The position numbers and the translations under genes were made by a program. A DNA stretch of 64,000 nucleotides from the NCBI GenBank assembly GCA_030078075.1, contig CP119672.1, positions 744,001 to 808,000 of the forward strand, in the 5' to 3' direction. Positions within the stretch are counted from its first letter, which is position 1; each line of letters opens with the position of its first letter. Positions 30,826 through 43,193 of the stretch are shown here, in pieces. A model generated the notes under the pieces. The model saw nothing but the letters and a program-made list of their open reading frames with translations. It was not told the origin of the DNA and ran no database searches. Source of the DNA: Crithidia sp. LVH-60A. Its lineage: Eukaryota > Euglenozoa > Kinetoplastea > Trypanosomatida > Trypanosomatidae.

Positions 30826-31257
30826 CTAGTAGCAGCCGCAGCCGCAGCCGCAGTTGTTGCCGCTGGAGGTGTTCTTACTGACGTAGGCTCCCTGCGCAAT
30901 GCAGGTCACGGGGACACAGAGGAAGCCCATCTTCTGCTCCGCCGTGCACACAACGTACAGCATGCCGTCGTCGGCCTGCTTGCACGCGTCGTGCAGCTCG
31001 CCGAGCGTCGTCTCCGCCGCAACGGCGCAGCCGGCAACGGACAGCGCCACCGGCTTCTTCGCGCTGACGCCGCTCAGCCCGCGCACGCCGGCACCAAGCT
31101 GCGCAACCGTCGCGTCGCGCGGCAGCACGCTGAAGTGCACCTTGCCGCCCAGCGCGCTCTCCACCACAACCGGCACGCCGCTCGCCTTCTCCGCCAGCAG
31201 GCTGGCGCACTTCGCCACGCGCTCCTCCACAGAGGTCGACGACACGTAGGCGGACAT
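30826..31257 (-). CDS. ATG8-like: g22: ATG8-like precursor, class D, 143 aa
   Basis: Protein identical to g15. It is the first copy in coordinate order with the 5' UTR variant t-t-g-g-a-a-g-t-c-g-g in place of t-t-g-g-g-g-g-t-c-g-g. The two 5' UTR types alternate irregularly along the rest of class D. Confidence 0.85.
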   Translation of the reverse strand: MSAYVSSTSVEERVAKCASLLAEKASGVPVVVESALGGKVHFSVLPRDATVAQLGAGVRGLSGVSAKKPVALSVAGCAVAAETTLGELHDACKQADDGMLYVVCTAEQKMGFLCVPVTCIAQGAYVSKNTSSGNNCGCGCGCY

Positions 31258-32369
31258 GGTGCTTGAGAGAGCGGGTGTGTGTGTGTGTGTGTGGGATGAT
31301 TTGGAAGTCGGGGTGGGATTTGGGGCTCGGTGTGAGAGGGCTGGCTGGGGTGTTGGCAGGGGGAGTGCGCAGAAAGGTCTTTGCGTCGCGCAAACGTGCA
31401 GTTGCCCGGAAGCGCACAGCGGTGCACCAGGGACGGCGTGTGTGTGTGGGCGGGAGAGGGAGGGAGAGAGAGAAACGGGAGGGGCGGAAGGGGGCAGAGA
31501 GGTGAGAGCAAACACACGGAGAAGACGCACCACACAAGCTGTGCCGCACTCCACAAGAGGGGGCACAGTGGAAGCGCGTGGGGGACAAGCCGCAGTGCAG
31601 CCGCAGAAGGAGGAGCGTCCAGGCCGGGCCAGCCGTCCCACCCGCGGAGGCACAGCACACCGCCCACGCGCACGGCAGACAACTTGCGCAGTCGTCGCCC
31701 ATGCAGTCCACGCCACGACGCACAGGCGCGTGGCCCAGTCGGCCTTGCTCCCTTTCGCTATGTCTTTCGTCTGTTTCACATCATCAAGCACCGGCTGCTG
31801 GGGAACGGCGCGGCGCAGGGCACGACGCGGACACCTCCATCGAGTGTGTCCTCCGTTGTCGTGCCTCGCGGAGCACCGTCAGCGCCGTGACGGAGAGAAA
31901 GCACCGGATAAAGCTGCGCATCAGCGAGCCAGCACATATAAATAAACATGAAATGAGAGAAGAAAGAAGCCGAAAAGCCGGGGGGCGAGAGCGGGGCAGC
32001 GCGGACGGCGTGACGGTAGGCGACACACACGCCGCTGGTCAGTCCCGCGCACCACCGCTCCCGTCGACACCAGCGGTCTGTGCACACGTCGTTGATGCAG
32101 CGGAGGGCGTCAACGGCGGCTACAAGGAGAAAATAAAAAGGACAGCGGGGGAGAGAGAGGAAACAAAGACAGCTGCAGAGAATAAAATGAGATGTGCACA
32201 CCCGGCTGCAGAACGGGTAGAAGAAGAAAAATAGTAATAAAAAAAAGAATACCGGAGCACGTTGGCTCCCTTCATTTCTTGAGCGTGATCGAGTCAGACA
32301 CGCCGGTTCTTGCGGACGCGAGCAGCTCGGGTTGCACGCCCAAAGGCGCCGCTCTTTGGCATGTGACGC

Positions 32370-32801
32370 CTAGTAGCAGCCGCAGCCGCAGCCGCAGTTG
32401 TTGCCGCTGGAGGTGTTCTTACTGACGTAGGCTCCCTGCGCAATGCAGGTCACGGGGACACAGAGGAAGCCCATCTTCTGCTCCGCCGTGCACACAACGT
32501 ACAGCATGCCGTCGTCGGCCTGCTTGCACGCGTCGTGCAGCTCGCCGAGCGTCGTCTCCGCCGCAACGGCGCAGCCGGCAACGGACAGCGCCACCGGCTT
32601 CTTCGCGCTGACGCCGCTCAGCCCGCGCACGCCGGCACCAAGCTGCGCAACCGTCGCGTCGCGCGGCAGCACGCTGAAGTGCACCTTGCCGCCCAGCGCG
32701 CTCTCCACCACAACCGGCACGCCGCTCGCCTTCTCCGCCAGCAGGCTGGCGCACTTCGCCACGCGCTCCTCCACAGAGGTCGACGACACGTAGGCGGACA
32801 T
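32370..32801 (-). CDS. ATG8-like: g23: ATG8-like precursor, class D, 143 aa
   Basis: Protein identical to g15 (Val115, Ile120). Complete, with TAG stop at 32370 and the t-t-g-g-g-g-g-t-c-g-g 5' UTR type. Confidence 0.85.
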   Translation of the reverse strand: MSAYVSSTSVEERVAKCASLLAEKASGVPVVVESALGGKVHFSVLPRDATVAQLGAGVRGLSGVSAKKPVALSVAGCAVAAETTLGELHDACKQADDGMLYVVCTAEQKMGFLCVPVTCIAQGAYVSKNTSSGNNCGCGCGCY

Positions 32802-33917
32802 GGTGCTTGAGAGAGCGGGTCTGTGTGTGTGTGTGGGGGATGATTTGGGGGTCGGGGTGGGATTTGGGGCTCGGTGTGAGAGGGCTGGCTGGGGTGTTGG
32901 CAGGGGGAGTGCGCAGAGAAGTCTTTGCGTCGCGCAAACGTGCAGTTGCCCGGAAGCGCACAGCGGTGCACCAGGGACGGCGTGTGTGTGTGTGGGCGGG
33001 AGAGGGAGGGAGAGAGAGAAACGGGAGGGGCGGAAGGGGGCAGAGAGGTGAGAGCAAACACACGGAGAAGACGCACCACACAAGCTGTGCCGCACTCCAC
33101 AAGAGGGGGCACAGTGGAAGCGCGTGGGGGGACAAGCCGCAGTGCAGCCGCAGAAGGAGAAGCGTCCAGGCCGGGCCAACCGTCCCACCCGCGGAGGCAC
33201 AGCACACCGCCCACGCGCACGGCAGACAACTCGCGCAGTCGTCGCCCATGCAGTCCACGCCACGACGCACAGGCGCGTGGCCCAGTCGGCCTTGCTCCCT
33301 TTCGCTATGTCTTTCGTCTGTTTCACATCATCAAGCACCGGCTGCTGCGGAACGGCGCGGCGCAGGGCACGACGCGGACACCTCCATCGAGTGTGTCCTC
33401 CGTTGTCGTGCCTCGCGGAGCACCGTCAGCGCCGTGACGGAGAGAAAGCACCGGATAAAGCTGCGCATCAGCGAGCCAGCACATATAAATAAACATGAAA
33501 TGAGAGAAGAAAGAAGCCGAAAAGCCGGGGGGCGAGAGCGGGGCAGCGCGGACGGCGTGACGGTAGGCGACACACACGCCGCTGGTCAGTCCCGCGCACC
33601 ACCGCTCCCGTCGACACCAGCGGTCTGTGCACACGTCGTTGATGCAGCGGAGGGCGTCAACGGCGGCTACAAGGAGAAAATAAAAAGAACAGCGGGGGGA
33701 GAGAGAGGAAACAAAGACAGCTGCAGAGAATAAAATGAGATGTGCACACCCGGCTGCAGAACGGGTAGAAGAAGAAAAATAGTAATAAAAAAAAGAATAC
33801 CGGAGCACGTTGGCTCCCTTCATTTCTTGAGCGTGATCGAGTCAGACACGCCGGTTCTTGCGGACGCGAGCAGCTCGGGTTGCACGCCCAAAGGCGCCGC
33901 TCTTTGGCATGTGACGC

Positions 33918-34349
33918 CTAGTAGCAGCCGCAGCCGCAGCCGCAGTTGTTGCCGCTGGAGGTGTTCTTACTGACGTAGGCTCCCTGCGCAATGCAGGTCA
34001 CGGGGGCACAGAGGAAGCACATCTTCTGCTCCGCCGTGCACACAACGTACAGCATGCCGTCGTCGGCCTGCTTGCACGCGTCGTGCAGCTCGCCGAGCGT
34101 CGTCTCCGCCGCAACGGCGCAGCCGGCAACGGACAGCGCCACCGGCTTCTTCGCGCTGACGCCGCTCAGCCCGCGCACGCCGGCACCAAGCTGCGCAACC
34201 GTCGCGTCGCGCGGCAGCACGCTGAAGTGCACCTTGCCGCCCAGCGCGCTCTCCACCACAACCGGCACGCCGCTCGCCTTCTCCGCCAGCAGGCTGGCGC
34301 ACTTCGCCACGCGCTCCTCCACAGAGGTCGACGACACGTAGGCGGACAT
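33918..34349 (-). CDS. ATG8-like: g24: ATG8-like protein, class D, cleavage glycine replaced by Cys (G111C)
   Basis: Full-length 143-residue frame with an otherwise unchanged core. Codon 111 (34017-34019) reads TGC Cys where all other copies with a readable codon have GGC Gly. ATG4 cleavage and lipid conjugation of ATG8 both depend on this glycine, so by family knowledge this product should be neither processed nor lipidated and would keep its Cys-rich tail, now with seven Cys. The tail has Ala115 and Ile120. It is a natural equivalent of a glycine mutant. A sequencing error cannot be excluded, but the surrounding sequence is clean. Confidence 0.83.
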   Translation of the reverse strand: MSAYVSSTSVEERVAKCASLLAEKASGVPVVVESALGGKVHFSVLPRDATVAQLGAGVRGLSGVSAKKPVALSVAGCAVAAETTLGELHDACKQADDGMLYVVCTAEQKMCFLCAPVTCIAQGAYVSKNTSSGNNCGCGCGCY

Positions 34350-35460
34350 GGTGCTTGAGAGAGCGGGTTGTGTGTGTGTGTGTGGGATGATTTGGAAGTC
34401 GGGGTGGGATTTGGGGCTCGGTGTGAGAGGGCTGGCTGGGGTGTTGGCAGGGGGAGTGCGCAGAAAAGTCTTTGCGTCGCGCAAACGTGCAGTTGCCCGG
34501 AAGCGCACAGCGGTGCACCAGGGACGGCGTGTGTGTGTGGGCGGGAGAGGGAGGGAGAGAGAGAAACGGGAGGGGCGGAAGGGGGCAGAGAGGTGAGAGC
34601 AAACACACGGAGAAGACGCACCACACAAGCTGTGCCGCACTCCACAAGAGGGGGCACAGTGGAAGCGCGTGGGGGACAAGCCGCAGTGCAGCCGCAGAAG
34701 GAGGAGCGTCCAGGCCGGGCCAGCCGTCCCACCCGCGGAGGCACAGCACACCGCCCACGCGCACGGCAGACAACTCGCGCAGTCGTCGCCCATGCAGTCC
34801 ACGCCACGACGCACAGGCGCGTGGCCCAGTCGGCCTTGCTCCCTTTCGCTATGTCTTTCGTCTGTTTCACATCATCAAGCACCGGCTGCTGGGGAACGGC
34901 GCGGCGCAGGGCACGACGCGGACACCTCTATCGAGTGTGTCCTCCGTTGTCGTGCCTCGCGGAGCACCGTCAGCGCCGTGACGGAGAGAAAGCACCGGAT
35001 AAAGCTGCGCATCAGCGAGCCAGCACATATAAATAAACATGAAATGAGAGAAGAAAGAAGCCGAAAAGCCGGGGGGCGAGAGCGGGGCAGCGCGGACGGC
35101 GTGACGGTAGGCGACACACACGCCGCTGGTCAGTCCCGCGCACCACCGCTCCCGTCGACACCAGCGGTCTGTGCACACGTCGTTGATGCAGCGGAGGGCG
35201 TCAACGGCGGCTACAAGGAGAAAATAAAAAGAACAGCGGGGGGAGAGAGAGGAAACAAAGACAGCTGCAGAGAATAAAATGAGATGTGCACACCCGGCTG
35301 CAGAACGGGTAGAAGAAGAAAAATAGTAATAAAAAAAGAATACCGGAGCACGTTGGCTCCCTTCATTTCTTGAGCGTGATCGAGTCAGACACGCCGGTTC
35401 TTGCGGACGCGAGCAGCTCGGGTTGCACGCCCAAAGGCGCCGCTCTTTGGCATGTGACGC

Positions 35461-35892
35461 CTAGTAGCAGCCGCAGCCGCAGCCGCAGTTGTTGCCGCTG
35501 GAGGTGTTCTTACTGACGTAGGCTCCCTGCGCAATGCAGGTCACGGGGGCACAGAGGAAGCCCATCTTCTGCTCCGCCGTGCACACAACGTACAGCATGC
35601 CGTCGTCGGCCTGCTTGCACGCGTCGTGCAGCTCGCCGAGCGTCGTCTCCGCCGCAACGGCGCAGCCGGCAACGGACAGCGCCACCGGCTTCTTCGCGCT
35701 GACGCCGCTCAGCCCGCGCACGCCGGCACCAAGCTGCGCAACCGTCGCGTCGCGCGGCAGCACGCTGAAGTGCACCTTGCCGCCCAGCGCGCTCTCCACC
35801 ACAACCGGCACGCCGCTCGCCTTCTCCGCCAGCAGGCTGGCGCACTTCGCCACGCGCTCCTCCACAGAGGTCGACGACACGTAGGCGGACAT
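35461..35892 (-). CDS. ATG8-like: g25: ATG8-like precursor, class D, 143 aa
   Basis: Gly111 is present and the tail has Ala115 and Ile120, as in g24, g26 and g35. The g-t microsatellite next to the start codon is reshaped (g-c-g-g-t-g-t-g in place of g-c-g-g-g-t). Confidence 0.85.
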   Translation of the reverse strand: MSAYVSSTSVEERVAKCASLLAEKASGVPVVVESALGGKVHFSVLPRDATVAQLGAGVRGLSGVSAKKPVALSVAGCAVAAETTLGELHDACKQADDGMLYVVCTAEQKMGFLCAPVTCIAQGAYVSKNTSSGNNCGCGCGCY

Positions 35893-37007
35893 GGTGCTTG
35901 AGAGAGCGGTGTGTGTGTGTGTGTGTGGGATGATTTGGGAGGTCGGGGTGGGATTTGGGGCTCGGTGTGAGAGGGCTGGCTGGGGTGTTGGCAGGGGGAG
36001 TGCGCAGAGAAGTCTTTGCGTCGCGCAAACGTGCAGTTGCCCGGAAGCGCACAGCGGTGCACCAGGGACGGCTGTGTGTGTGTGGGCGGGAGAGGGAGGG
36101 AGAGAGAGAAACGGGAGGGGCGGAAGGGGGCAGAGAGGTGAGAGCAAACACACGGAGAAGACGCACCACACAAGCTGTGCCGCACTCCACAAGAGGGGGC
36201 ACAGTGGAAGCGCGTGGGGGGACAAGCCGCAGTGCAGCCGCAGAAGGAGGAGCGTCCAGGCCGGGCCAACCGTCCCACCCGCGGAGGCACACCACACCGC
36301 CCACGCGCACGGCAGACAACTCGCGCAGTCGTCGCCCATGCAGTCCACGCCACGACGCACAGGCGCGTGGCCCAGTCGGCCTTGCTCCCTTTCGCTATGT
36401 CTTTCGTCTGTTTCACATCATCAAGCACCGGCTGCTGGGGAACGGCGCGGCGCAGGGCACGACGCGGACACCTCCATCGAGTGTGTCCTCCGTTGTCGTG
36501 CCTCGCGGAGCACCGTCAGCGCCGTGACGGAGAGAAAGCACCGGATAAAGCTGCGCATCAGCGAGCCAGCACATATAAATAAACATGAAATGAGAGAAGA
36601 AAGAAGCCGAAAAGCCGGGGGGCGAGAGCGGGGCAGCGCGGACGGCGTGACGGTAGGCGACACACACGCCGCTGGTCAGTCCCGCGCACCACCGCTCCCG
36701 TCGACACCAGCGGTCTGTGCACACGTCGTTGATGCAGCGGAGGGCGTCAACGGCGGCTACAAGGAGAAAATAAAAAGAACAGCGGGGGGAGAGAGAGGAA
36801 ACAAAGACAGCTGCAGAGAATAAAATGAGATGTGCACACCCGGCTGCAGAACGGGTAGAAGAAGAAAAATAGTAATAAAAAAAAGAATACCGGAGCACGT
36901 TGGCTCCCTTCATTTCTTGAGCGTGATCGAGTCAGACACGCCGGTTCTTGCGGACGCGAGCAGCTCGGGTTGCACGCCCAAAGGCGCCGCTCTTTGGCAT
37001 GTGACGC

Positions 37008-37439
37008 CTAGTAGCAGCCGCAGCCGCAGCCGCAGTTGTTGCCGCTGGAGGTGTTCTTACTGACGTAGGCTCCCTGCGCAATGCAGGTCACGGGGGCACA
37101 GAGGAAGCCCATCTTCTGCTCCGCCGTGCACACAACGTACAGCATGCCGTCGTCGGCCTGCTTGCACGCGTCGTGCAGCTCGCCGAGCGTCGTCTCCGCC
37201 GCAACGGCGCAGCCGGCAACGGACAGCGCCACCGGCTTCTTCGCGCTGACGCCGCTCAGCCCGCGCACGCCGGCACCAAGCTGCGCAACCGTCGCGTCGC
37301 GCGGCAGCACGCTGAAGTGCACCTTGCCGCCCAGCGCGCTCTCCACCACAACCGGCACGCCGCTCGCCTTCTCCGCCAGCAGGCTGGCGCACTTCGCCAC
37401 GCGCTCCTCCACAGAGGTCGACGACACGTAGGCGGACAT
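37008..37439 (-). CDS. ATG8-like: g26: ATG8-like precursor, class D, 143 aa
   Basis: Protein identical to g25 (Ala115, Ile120), complete, with the t-t-g-g-a-a-g-t-c-g-g 5' UTR type. Confidence 0.85.
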   Translation of the reverse strand: MSAYVSSTSVEERVAKCASLLAEKASGVPVVVESALGGKVHFSVLPRDATVAQLGAGVRGLSGVSAKKPVALSVAGCAVAAETTLGELHDACKQADDGMLYVVCTAEQKMGFLCAPVTCIAQGAYVSKNTSSGNNCGCGCGCY

Positions 37440-38549
37440 GGTGCTTGAGAGAGCGGGTGTGTGTGTGTGTGTGGGATGATTTGGAAGTCGGGGTGGGATT
37501 TGGGGCTCGGTGTGAGAGGGCTGGCTGGGGTGTTGGCAGGGGGAGTGCGCAGAGAAGTCTTTGCGTCGCGCAAACGTGCAGTTGCCCGGAAGCGCACAGC
37601 GGTGCACCAGGGACGGCGGTGTGTGTGTGGGCGGGAGAGGGAGGGGAGAGAGAGAAACGGGAGGGGCGGAAGGGGGCAGAGAGGTGAGAGCAAACACACG
37701 GAGAAGACGCACCACACAAGCTGTGCCGCACTCCACAAGAGGGGGCACAGTGGAAGCGCGTGGGGGGACAAGCCGCAGTGCAGCCGCAGAAGGAGGAGCG
37801 TCCAGGCCGGGCCAGCCGTCCCACCCGCGGAGGCACAGCACACCGCCCACGCGCACGGCAGACAACTCGCGCAGTCGTCGCCCATGCAGTCCACGCCACG
37901 ACGCACAGGCGCGTGGCCCAGTCGGCCTTGCTCCCTTTCGCTATGTCTTTCGTCTGTTTCACATCATCAAGCACCGGCTGCTGCGGAACGGCGCGGCGCA
38001 GGGCACGACGCGGACACCTCCATCGAGTGTGTCCTCCGTTGTCGTGCCTCGCGGAGCACCGTCAGCGCCGTGACGGAGAGAAAGCACCGGATAAAGCTGC
38101 GCATCAGCGAGCCAGCACATATAAATAAACATGAAATGAGAGAAGAAAGAAGCCGAAAAGCCGGGGGGCGAGAGCGGGGCAGCGCGGACGGCGTGGCGGT
38201 AGGACACACGCCGCTGGTCAGTCCCGCGCACCACCGCTCCCGTCGACACCAGCGGTCTGTGCACACGTCGTTGATGCAGCGGAGGGCGTCAACGGCGGCT
38301 ACAAGGAGAAAATAAAAAGAACAGCGGGGGGAGAGAGAGGAAACAAAGACAGCTGCAGAGAATAAAATGAGATGTGCACACCCGGCTGCAGAACGGGTAG
38401 AAGAAGAAAAATAGTAATAAAAAAAAGAATACCGGAGCACGTTGGCTCCCTTCATTTCTTGAGCGTGATCGAGTCAGACACGCCGGTTCTTGCGGACGCG
38501 AGCAGCTCGGGTTGCACGCCCAAAGGCGCCGCTCTTTGGCATGTGACGC

Positions 38550-38981
38550 CTAGTAGCAGCCGCAGCCGCAGCCGCAGTTGTTGCCGCTGGAGGTGTTCTT
38601 ACTGACGTAGGCTCCCTGCGCAATGCAGGTCACGGGGACACAGAGGAAGCCCATCTTCTGCTCCGCCGTGCACACAACGTACAGCATGCCGTCGTCGGCC
38701 TGCTTGCACGCGTCGTGCAGCTCGCCGAGCGTCGTCTCCGCCGCAACGGCGCAGCCGGCAACGGACAGCGCCACCGGCTTCTTCGCGCTGACGCCGCTCA
38801 GCCCGCGCACGCCGGCACCAAGCTGCGCAACCGTCGCGTCGCGCGGCAGCACGCTGAAGTGCACCTTGCCGCCCAGCGCGCTCTCCACCACAACCGGCAC
38901 GCCGCTCGCCTTCTCCGCCAGCAGGCTGGCGCACTTCGCCACGCGCTCCTCCACAGAGGTCGACGACACGTAGGCGGACAT
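38550..38981 (-). CDS. ATG8-like: g27: ATG8-like precursor, class D, 143 aa
   Basis: Protein identical to g15 (Val115, Ile120). It is an island of the older variant among Ala115 copies, so tail variants do not change monotonically along the array. Confidence 0.85.
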   Translation of the reverse strand: MSAYVSSTSVEERVAKCASLLAEKASGVPVVVESALGGKVHFSVLPRDATVAQLGAGVRGLSGVSAKKPVALSVAGCAVAAETTLGELHDACKQADDGMLYVVCTAEQKMGFLCVPVTCIAQGAYVSKNTSSGNNCGCGCGCY

Positions 38982-40095
38982 GGTGCTTGAGAGAGCGGTT
39001 GTGTGTGTGTGTGTGGGGATGATTTGGGAGGTCGGGGTGGGATTTGGGGCTCGGTGTGAGAGGGCTGGCTGGGGTGTTGGCAGGGGGAGTGCGCAGAGAA
39101 GTCTTTGCGTCGCGCAAACGTGCAGTTGCCCGGAAGCGCACAGCGGTGCACCAGGGACGGCGTGTGTGTGTGTGGGCGGGAGAGGGAGGGAGAGAGAGAG
39201 AAACGGGAGGGGCGGAAGGGGGCAGAGAGGTGAGAGCAAACACACGGAGAAGACGCACCACACAAGCTGTGCCGCACTCCACAAGAGGGGGGCACAGTGG
39301 AAGCGCGTGGGGGACAAGCCGCAGTGCAGCCGCAGAAGGAGGAGCGTCCAGGCCGGGCCAGCCGTCCCACCCGCGGAGGCACAGCACACCGCCCACGCGC
39401 ACGGCAGACAACTCGCGCAGTCGTCGCCCATGCAGTCCACGCCACGACGCACAGGCGCGTGGCCCAGTCGGCCTTGCTCCCTTTCGCTATGTCTTTCGTC
39501 TGTTTCACATCATCAAGCACCGGCTGCTGCGGAACGGCGCGGCGCAGGGCACGACGCGGACACCTCCATCGAGTGTGTCCTCCGTTGTCGTGCCTCGCGG
39601 AGCACCGTCAGCGCCGTGACGGAGAGAAAGCACCGGATAAAGCTGCGCATCAGCGAGCCAGCACATATAAATAAACATGAAATGAGAGAAGAAAGAAGCC
39701 GAAAAGCCGGGGGGCGAGAGCGGGGCAGCGCGGACGGCGTGGCGGTAGGACACACGCCGCTGGTCAGTCCCGCGCACCACCGCTCCCGTCGACACCAGCG
39801 GTCTGTGCACACGTCGTTGATGCAGCGGAGGGCGTCAACGGCGGCTACAAGGAGAAAATAAAAAGAACAGCGGGGGGAGAGAGAGGAAACAAAGACAGCT
39901 GCAGAGAATAAAATGAGATGTGCACACCCGGCTGCAGAACGGGTAGAAGAAGAAAAATAGTAATAAAAAAAAGAATACCGGAGCACGTTGGCTCCCTTCA
40001 TTTCTTGAGCGTGATCGAGTCAGACACGCCGGTTCTTGCGGACGCGAGCAGCTCGGGTTGCACGCCCAGAGGCGCCGCTCTTTGGCATGTGACGC

Positions 40096-40527
40096 CTAGT
40101 AGCAGCCGCAGCCGCAGCCGCAGTTGTTGCCGCTGGAGGTGTTCTTACTGACGTAGGCTCCCTGCGCGAGGCAGGTCACGGGGGCACAGAGGAAGCCCAT
40201 CTTCTGCTCCGCCGTGCACACAACGTACAGCATGCCGTCGTCGGCCTGCTTGCACGCGTCGTGCAGCTCGCCGAGCGTCGTCTCCGCCGCAACGGCGCAG
40301 CCGGCAACGGACAGCGCCACCGGCTTCTTCGCGCTGACGCCGCTCAGCCCGCGCACGCCGGCACCAAGCTGCGCAACCGTCGCGTCGCGCGGCAGCACGC
40401 TGAAGTGCACCTTGCCGCCCAGCGCGCTCTCCACCACAACCGGCACGCCGCTCGCCTTCTCCGCCAGCAGGCTGGCGCACTTCGCCACGCGCTCCTCCAC
40501 AGAGGTCGACGACACGTAGGCGGACAT
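40096..40527 (-). CDS. ATG8-like: g28: ATG8-like precursor, class D, 143 aa
   Basis: Tail with Ala115 and Leu120 (codon change c-g-c-a-a-t-g to c-g-c-g-a-g-g on the plus strand). This pair of variants is the form in most copies from here to g37. Confidence 0.85.
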   Translation of the reverse strand: MSAYVSSTSVEERVAKCASLLAEKASGVPVVVESALGGKVHFSVLPRDATVAQLGAGVRGLSGVSAKKPVALSVAGCAVAAETTLGELHDACKQADDGMLYVVCTAEQKMGFLCAPVTCLAQGAYVSKNTSSGNNCGCGCGCY

Positions 40528-41646
40528 GGTGCTTGAGAGAGCGGGTGTGTGTGTGTGTGTGTGGGATGATTTGGGGGTCGGGGTGGGATTTGGGGCTCGG
40601 TGTGAGAGGGCTGGCTGGGGTGTTGGCAGGGGGAGTGCGCAGAGAAGTCTTTGCGTCGCGCAAACGTGCAGTTGCCCGGAAGCGCACAGCGGTGCACCAG
40701 GGACGGCGTGTGTGTGTGGGCGGGAGAGGGAGGGAGAGAGAGAGAGAAACGGGAGGGGGCGGAAGGGGGGCAGAGAGGTGAGAGCAAACACACGGAGAAG
40801 ACGCACCACACAAACTGTGCCGCACTCCACAAGAGGGGGCACAGTGGAAGCGCGTGGGGGACAAGCCGCAGTGCAGCCGCAGAAGGAGGAGCGTCCAGGC
40901 CGGGCCAGCCGTCCCACCCGCGGAGGCACAGCACACCGCCCACGCGCACGGCAGACAACTCGCGCAGTCGTCGCCCATGCAGTCCACGCCACGACGCACA
41001 GGCGCGTGGCCCAGTCGGCCTTGCTCCCTTTCGCTATGTCTTTCGTCTGTTTCACATCATCAAGCACCGGCTGCTGCGGAACGGCGCGGCGCAGGGCACG
41101 ACGCGGACACCTCCATCGAGTGTGTCCTCCGTTGTCGTGCCTCGCGGAGCACCGTCAGCGCCGTGACGGAGAGAAAGCACCGGATAAAGCTGCGCATCAG
41201 CGAGCCAGCACATATAAATAAACATGAAATGAGAGAAGAAAGAAGCCGAAAAGCCGGGGGGCGAGAGCGGGGCAGCGCGGACGGCGTGACGGTAGGCGAC
41301 ACACACGCCGCTGGTCAGTCCCGCGCACCACCGCTCCCGTCGACACCAGCGGTCTGTGCACACGTCGTTGATGCAGCGGAGGGCGTCAACGGCGGCTACA
41401 AGGAGAAAATAAAAAGAACAGCGGGGGGAGAGAGAGGAAACAAAGACAGCTGCAGAGAATAAAATGAGATGTGCACACCCGGCTGCAGAACGGGTAGAAG
41501 AAGAAAAATAGTAATAAAAAAAAGAATACCGGAGCACGTTGGCTCCCTTCATTTCTTGAGCGTGATCGAGTCAGACACGCCGGTTCTTGCGGACGCGAGC
41601 AGCTCGGGTTGCACGCCCAGAGGCGCCGCTCTTTGGCATGTGACGC

Positions 41647-42078
41647 CTAGTAGCAGCCGCAGCCGCAGCCGCAGTTGTTGCCGCTGGAGGTGTTCTTACT
41701 GACGTAGGCTCCCTGCGCGAGGCAGGTCACGGGGGCACAGAGGAAGCCCATCTTCTGCTCCGCCGTGCACACAACGTACAGCATGCCGTCGTCGGCCTGC
41801 TTGCACGCGTCGTGCAGCTCGCCGAGCGTCGTCTCCGCCGCAACGGCGCAGCCGGCAACGGACAGCGCCACCGGCTTCTTCGCGCTGACGCCGCTCAGCC
41901 CGCGCACGCCGGCACCAAGCTGCGCAACCGTCGCGTCGCGCGGCAGCACGCTGAAGTGCACCTTGCCGCCCAGCGCGCTCTCCACCACAACCGGCACGCC
42001 GCTCGCCTTCTCCGCCAGCAGGCTGGCGCACTTCGCCACGCGCTCCTCCACAGAGGTCGACGACACGTAGGCGGACAT
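41647..42078 (-). CDS. ATG8-like: g29: ATG8-like precursor, class D, 143 aa
   Basis: Protein identical to g28 (Ala115, Leu120), complete. Confidence 0.85.
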   Translation of the reverse strand: MSAYVSSTSVEERVAKCASLLAEKASGVPVVVESALGGKVHFSVLPRDATVAQLGAGVRGLSGVSAKKPVALSVAGCAVAAETTLGELHDACKQADDGMLYVVCTAEQKMGFLCAPVTCLAQGAYVSKNTSSGNNCGCGCGCY

Positions 42079-43193
42079 GGTGCTTGAGAGAGCGGGTCTG
42101 TGTGTGTGTGTGGGATGATTTGGGAGGTCGGGGTGGGATTTGGGGCTCGGTGTGAGAGGGCTGGCTGGGGTGTTGGCAGGGGGAGTGCGCAGAGAAGTCT
42201 TTGCGTCGCGCAAACGTGCAGTTGCCCGGAAGCGCACAGCGGTGCACCAGGGACGGCGTGTGTGTGTGTGGGCGGGAGAGGGGAGGAGAGAGAGAAACGG
42301 GAGGGGGCGGAAGGGGGCAGAGAGGTGAGAGCAAACACACGGAGAAGACGCACCACACAAGCTGTGCCGCACTCCACAAGAGGGGGCACAGTGGAAGCGC
42401 GTGGGGGACAAGCCGCAGTGCAGCCGCAGAAGGAGGAGCGTCCAGGCCGGGCCAACCGTCCCACCCGCGGAGGCACAGCACACCGCCCACGCGCACGGCA
42501 GACAACTCGCGCAGTCGTCGCCCATGCAGTCCACGCCACGACGCACAGGCGCGTGGCCCAGTCGGCCTTGCTCCCTTTCGCTATGTCTTTCGTCTGTTTC
42601 ACATCATCAAGCACCGGCTGCTGGGGAACGGCGCGGCGCAGGGCACGACGCGGACACCTCTATCGAGTGTGTCCTCCGTTGTCGTGCCTCGCGGAGCACC
42701 GTCAGCGCCGTGACGGAGAGAAAGCACCGGATAAAGCTGCGCATCAGCGAGCCAGCACAAATAAAAATAAACATGAAATGAGAGAAGAAAGAAGCCGAAA
42801 AGCCGGGGGAGCGAGAGCGGGGCAGCGCGGACGGCGTGGCGGTAGGACACACGCCGCTGGTCAGTCCCGCGCACCACCGCTCCCGTCGACACCAGCGGTC
42901 TGTGCACACGTCGTTGATGCAGCGGAGGGCGTCAACGGCGGCTACAAGGAGAAAATAAAAAGGACAGCGGGGGGAGAGAGAGGAAACAAAGACAGCTGCA
43001 GAGAATAAAATGAGATGTGCACACCCGGCTGCAGAACGGGTAGAAGAAGAAAAATGAGATAAAAAAAAAAGAATACCGGAGCACGTTGGCTCCCTTCATT
43101 TCTTGAGCGTGATCGAGTCAGACACGCCGGTTCTTGCGGACGCGAACAGCTCGGGTTGCACGCCCAGAGGCGCCGCTCTTTGGCATGTGACGC

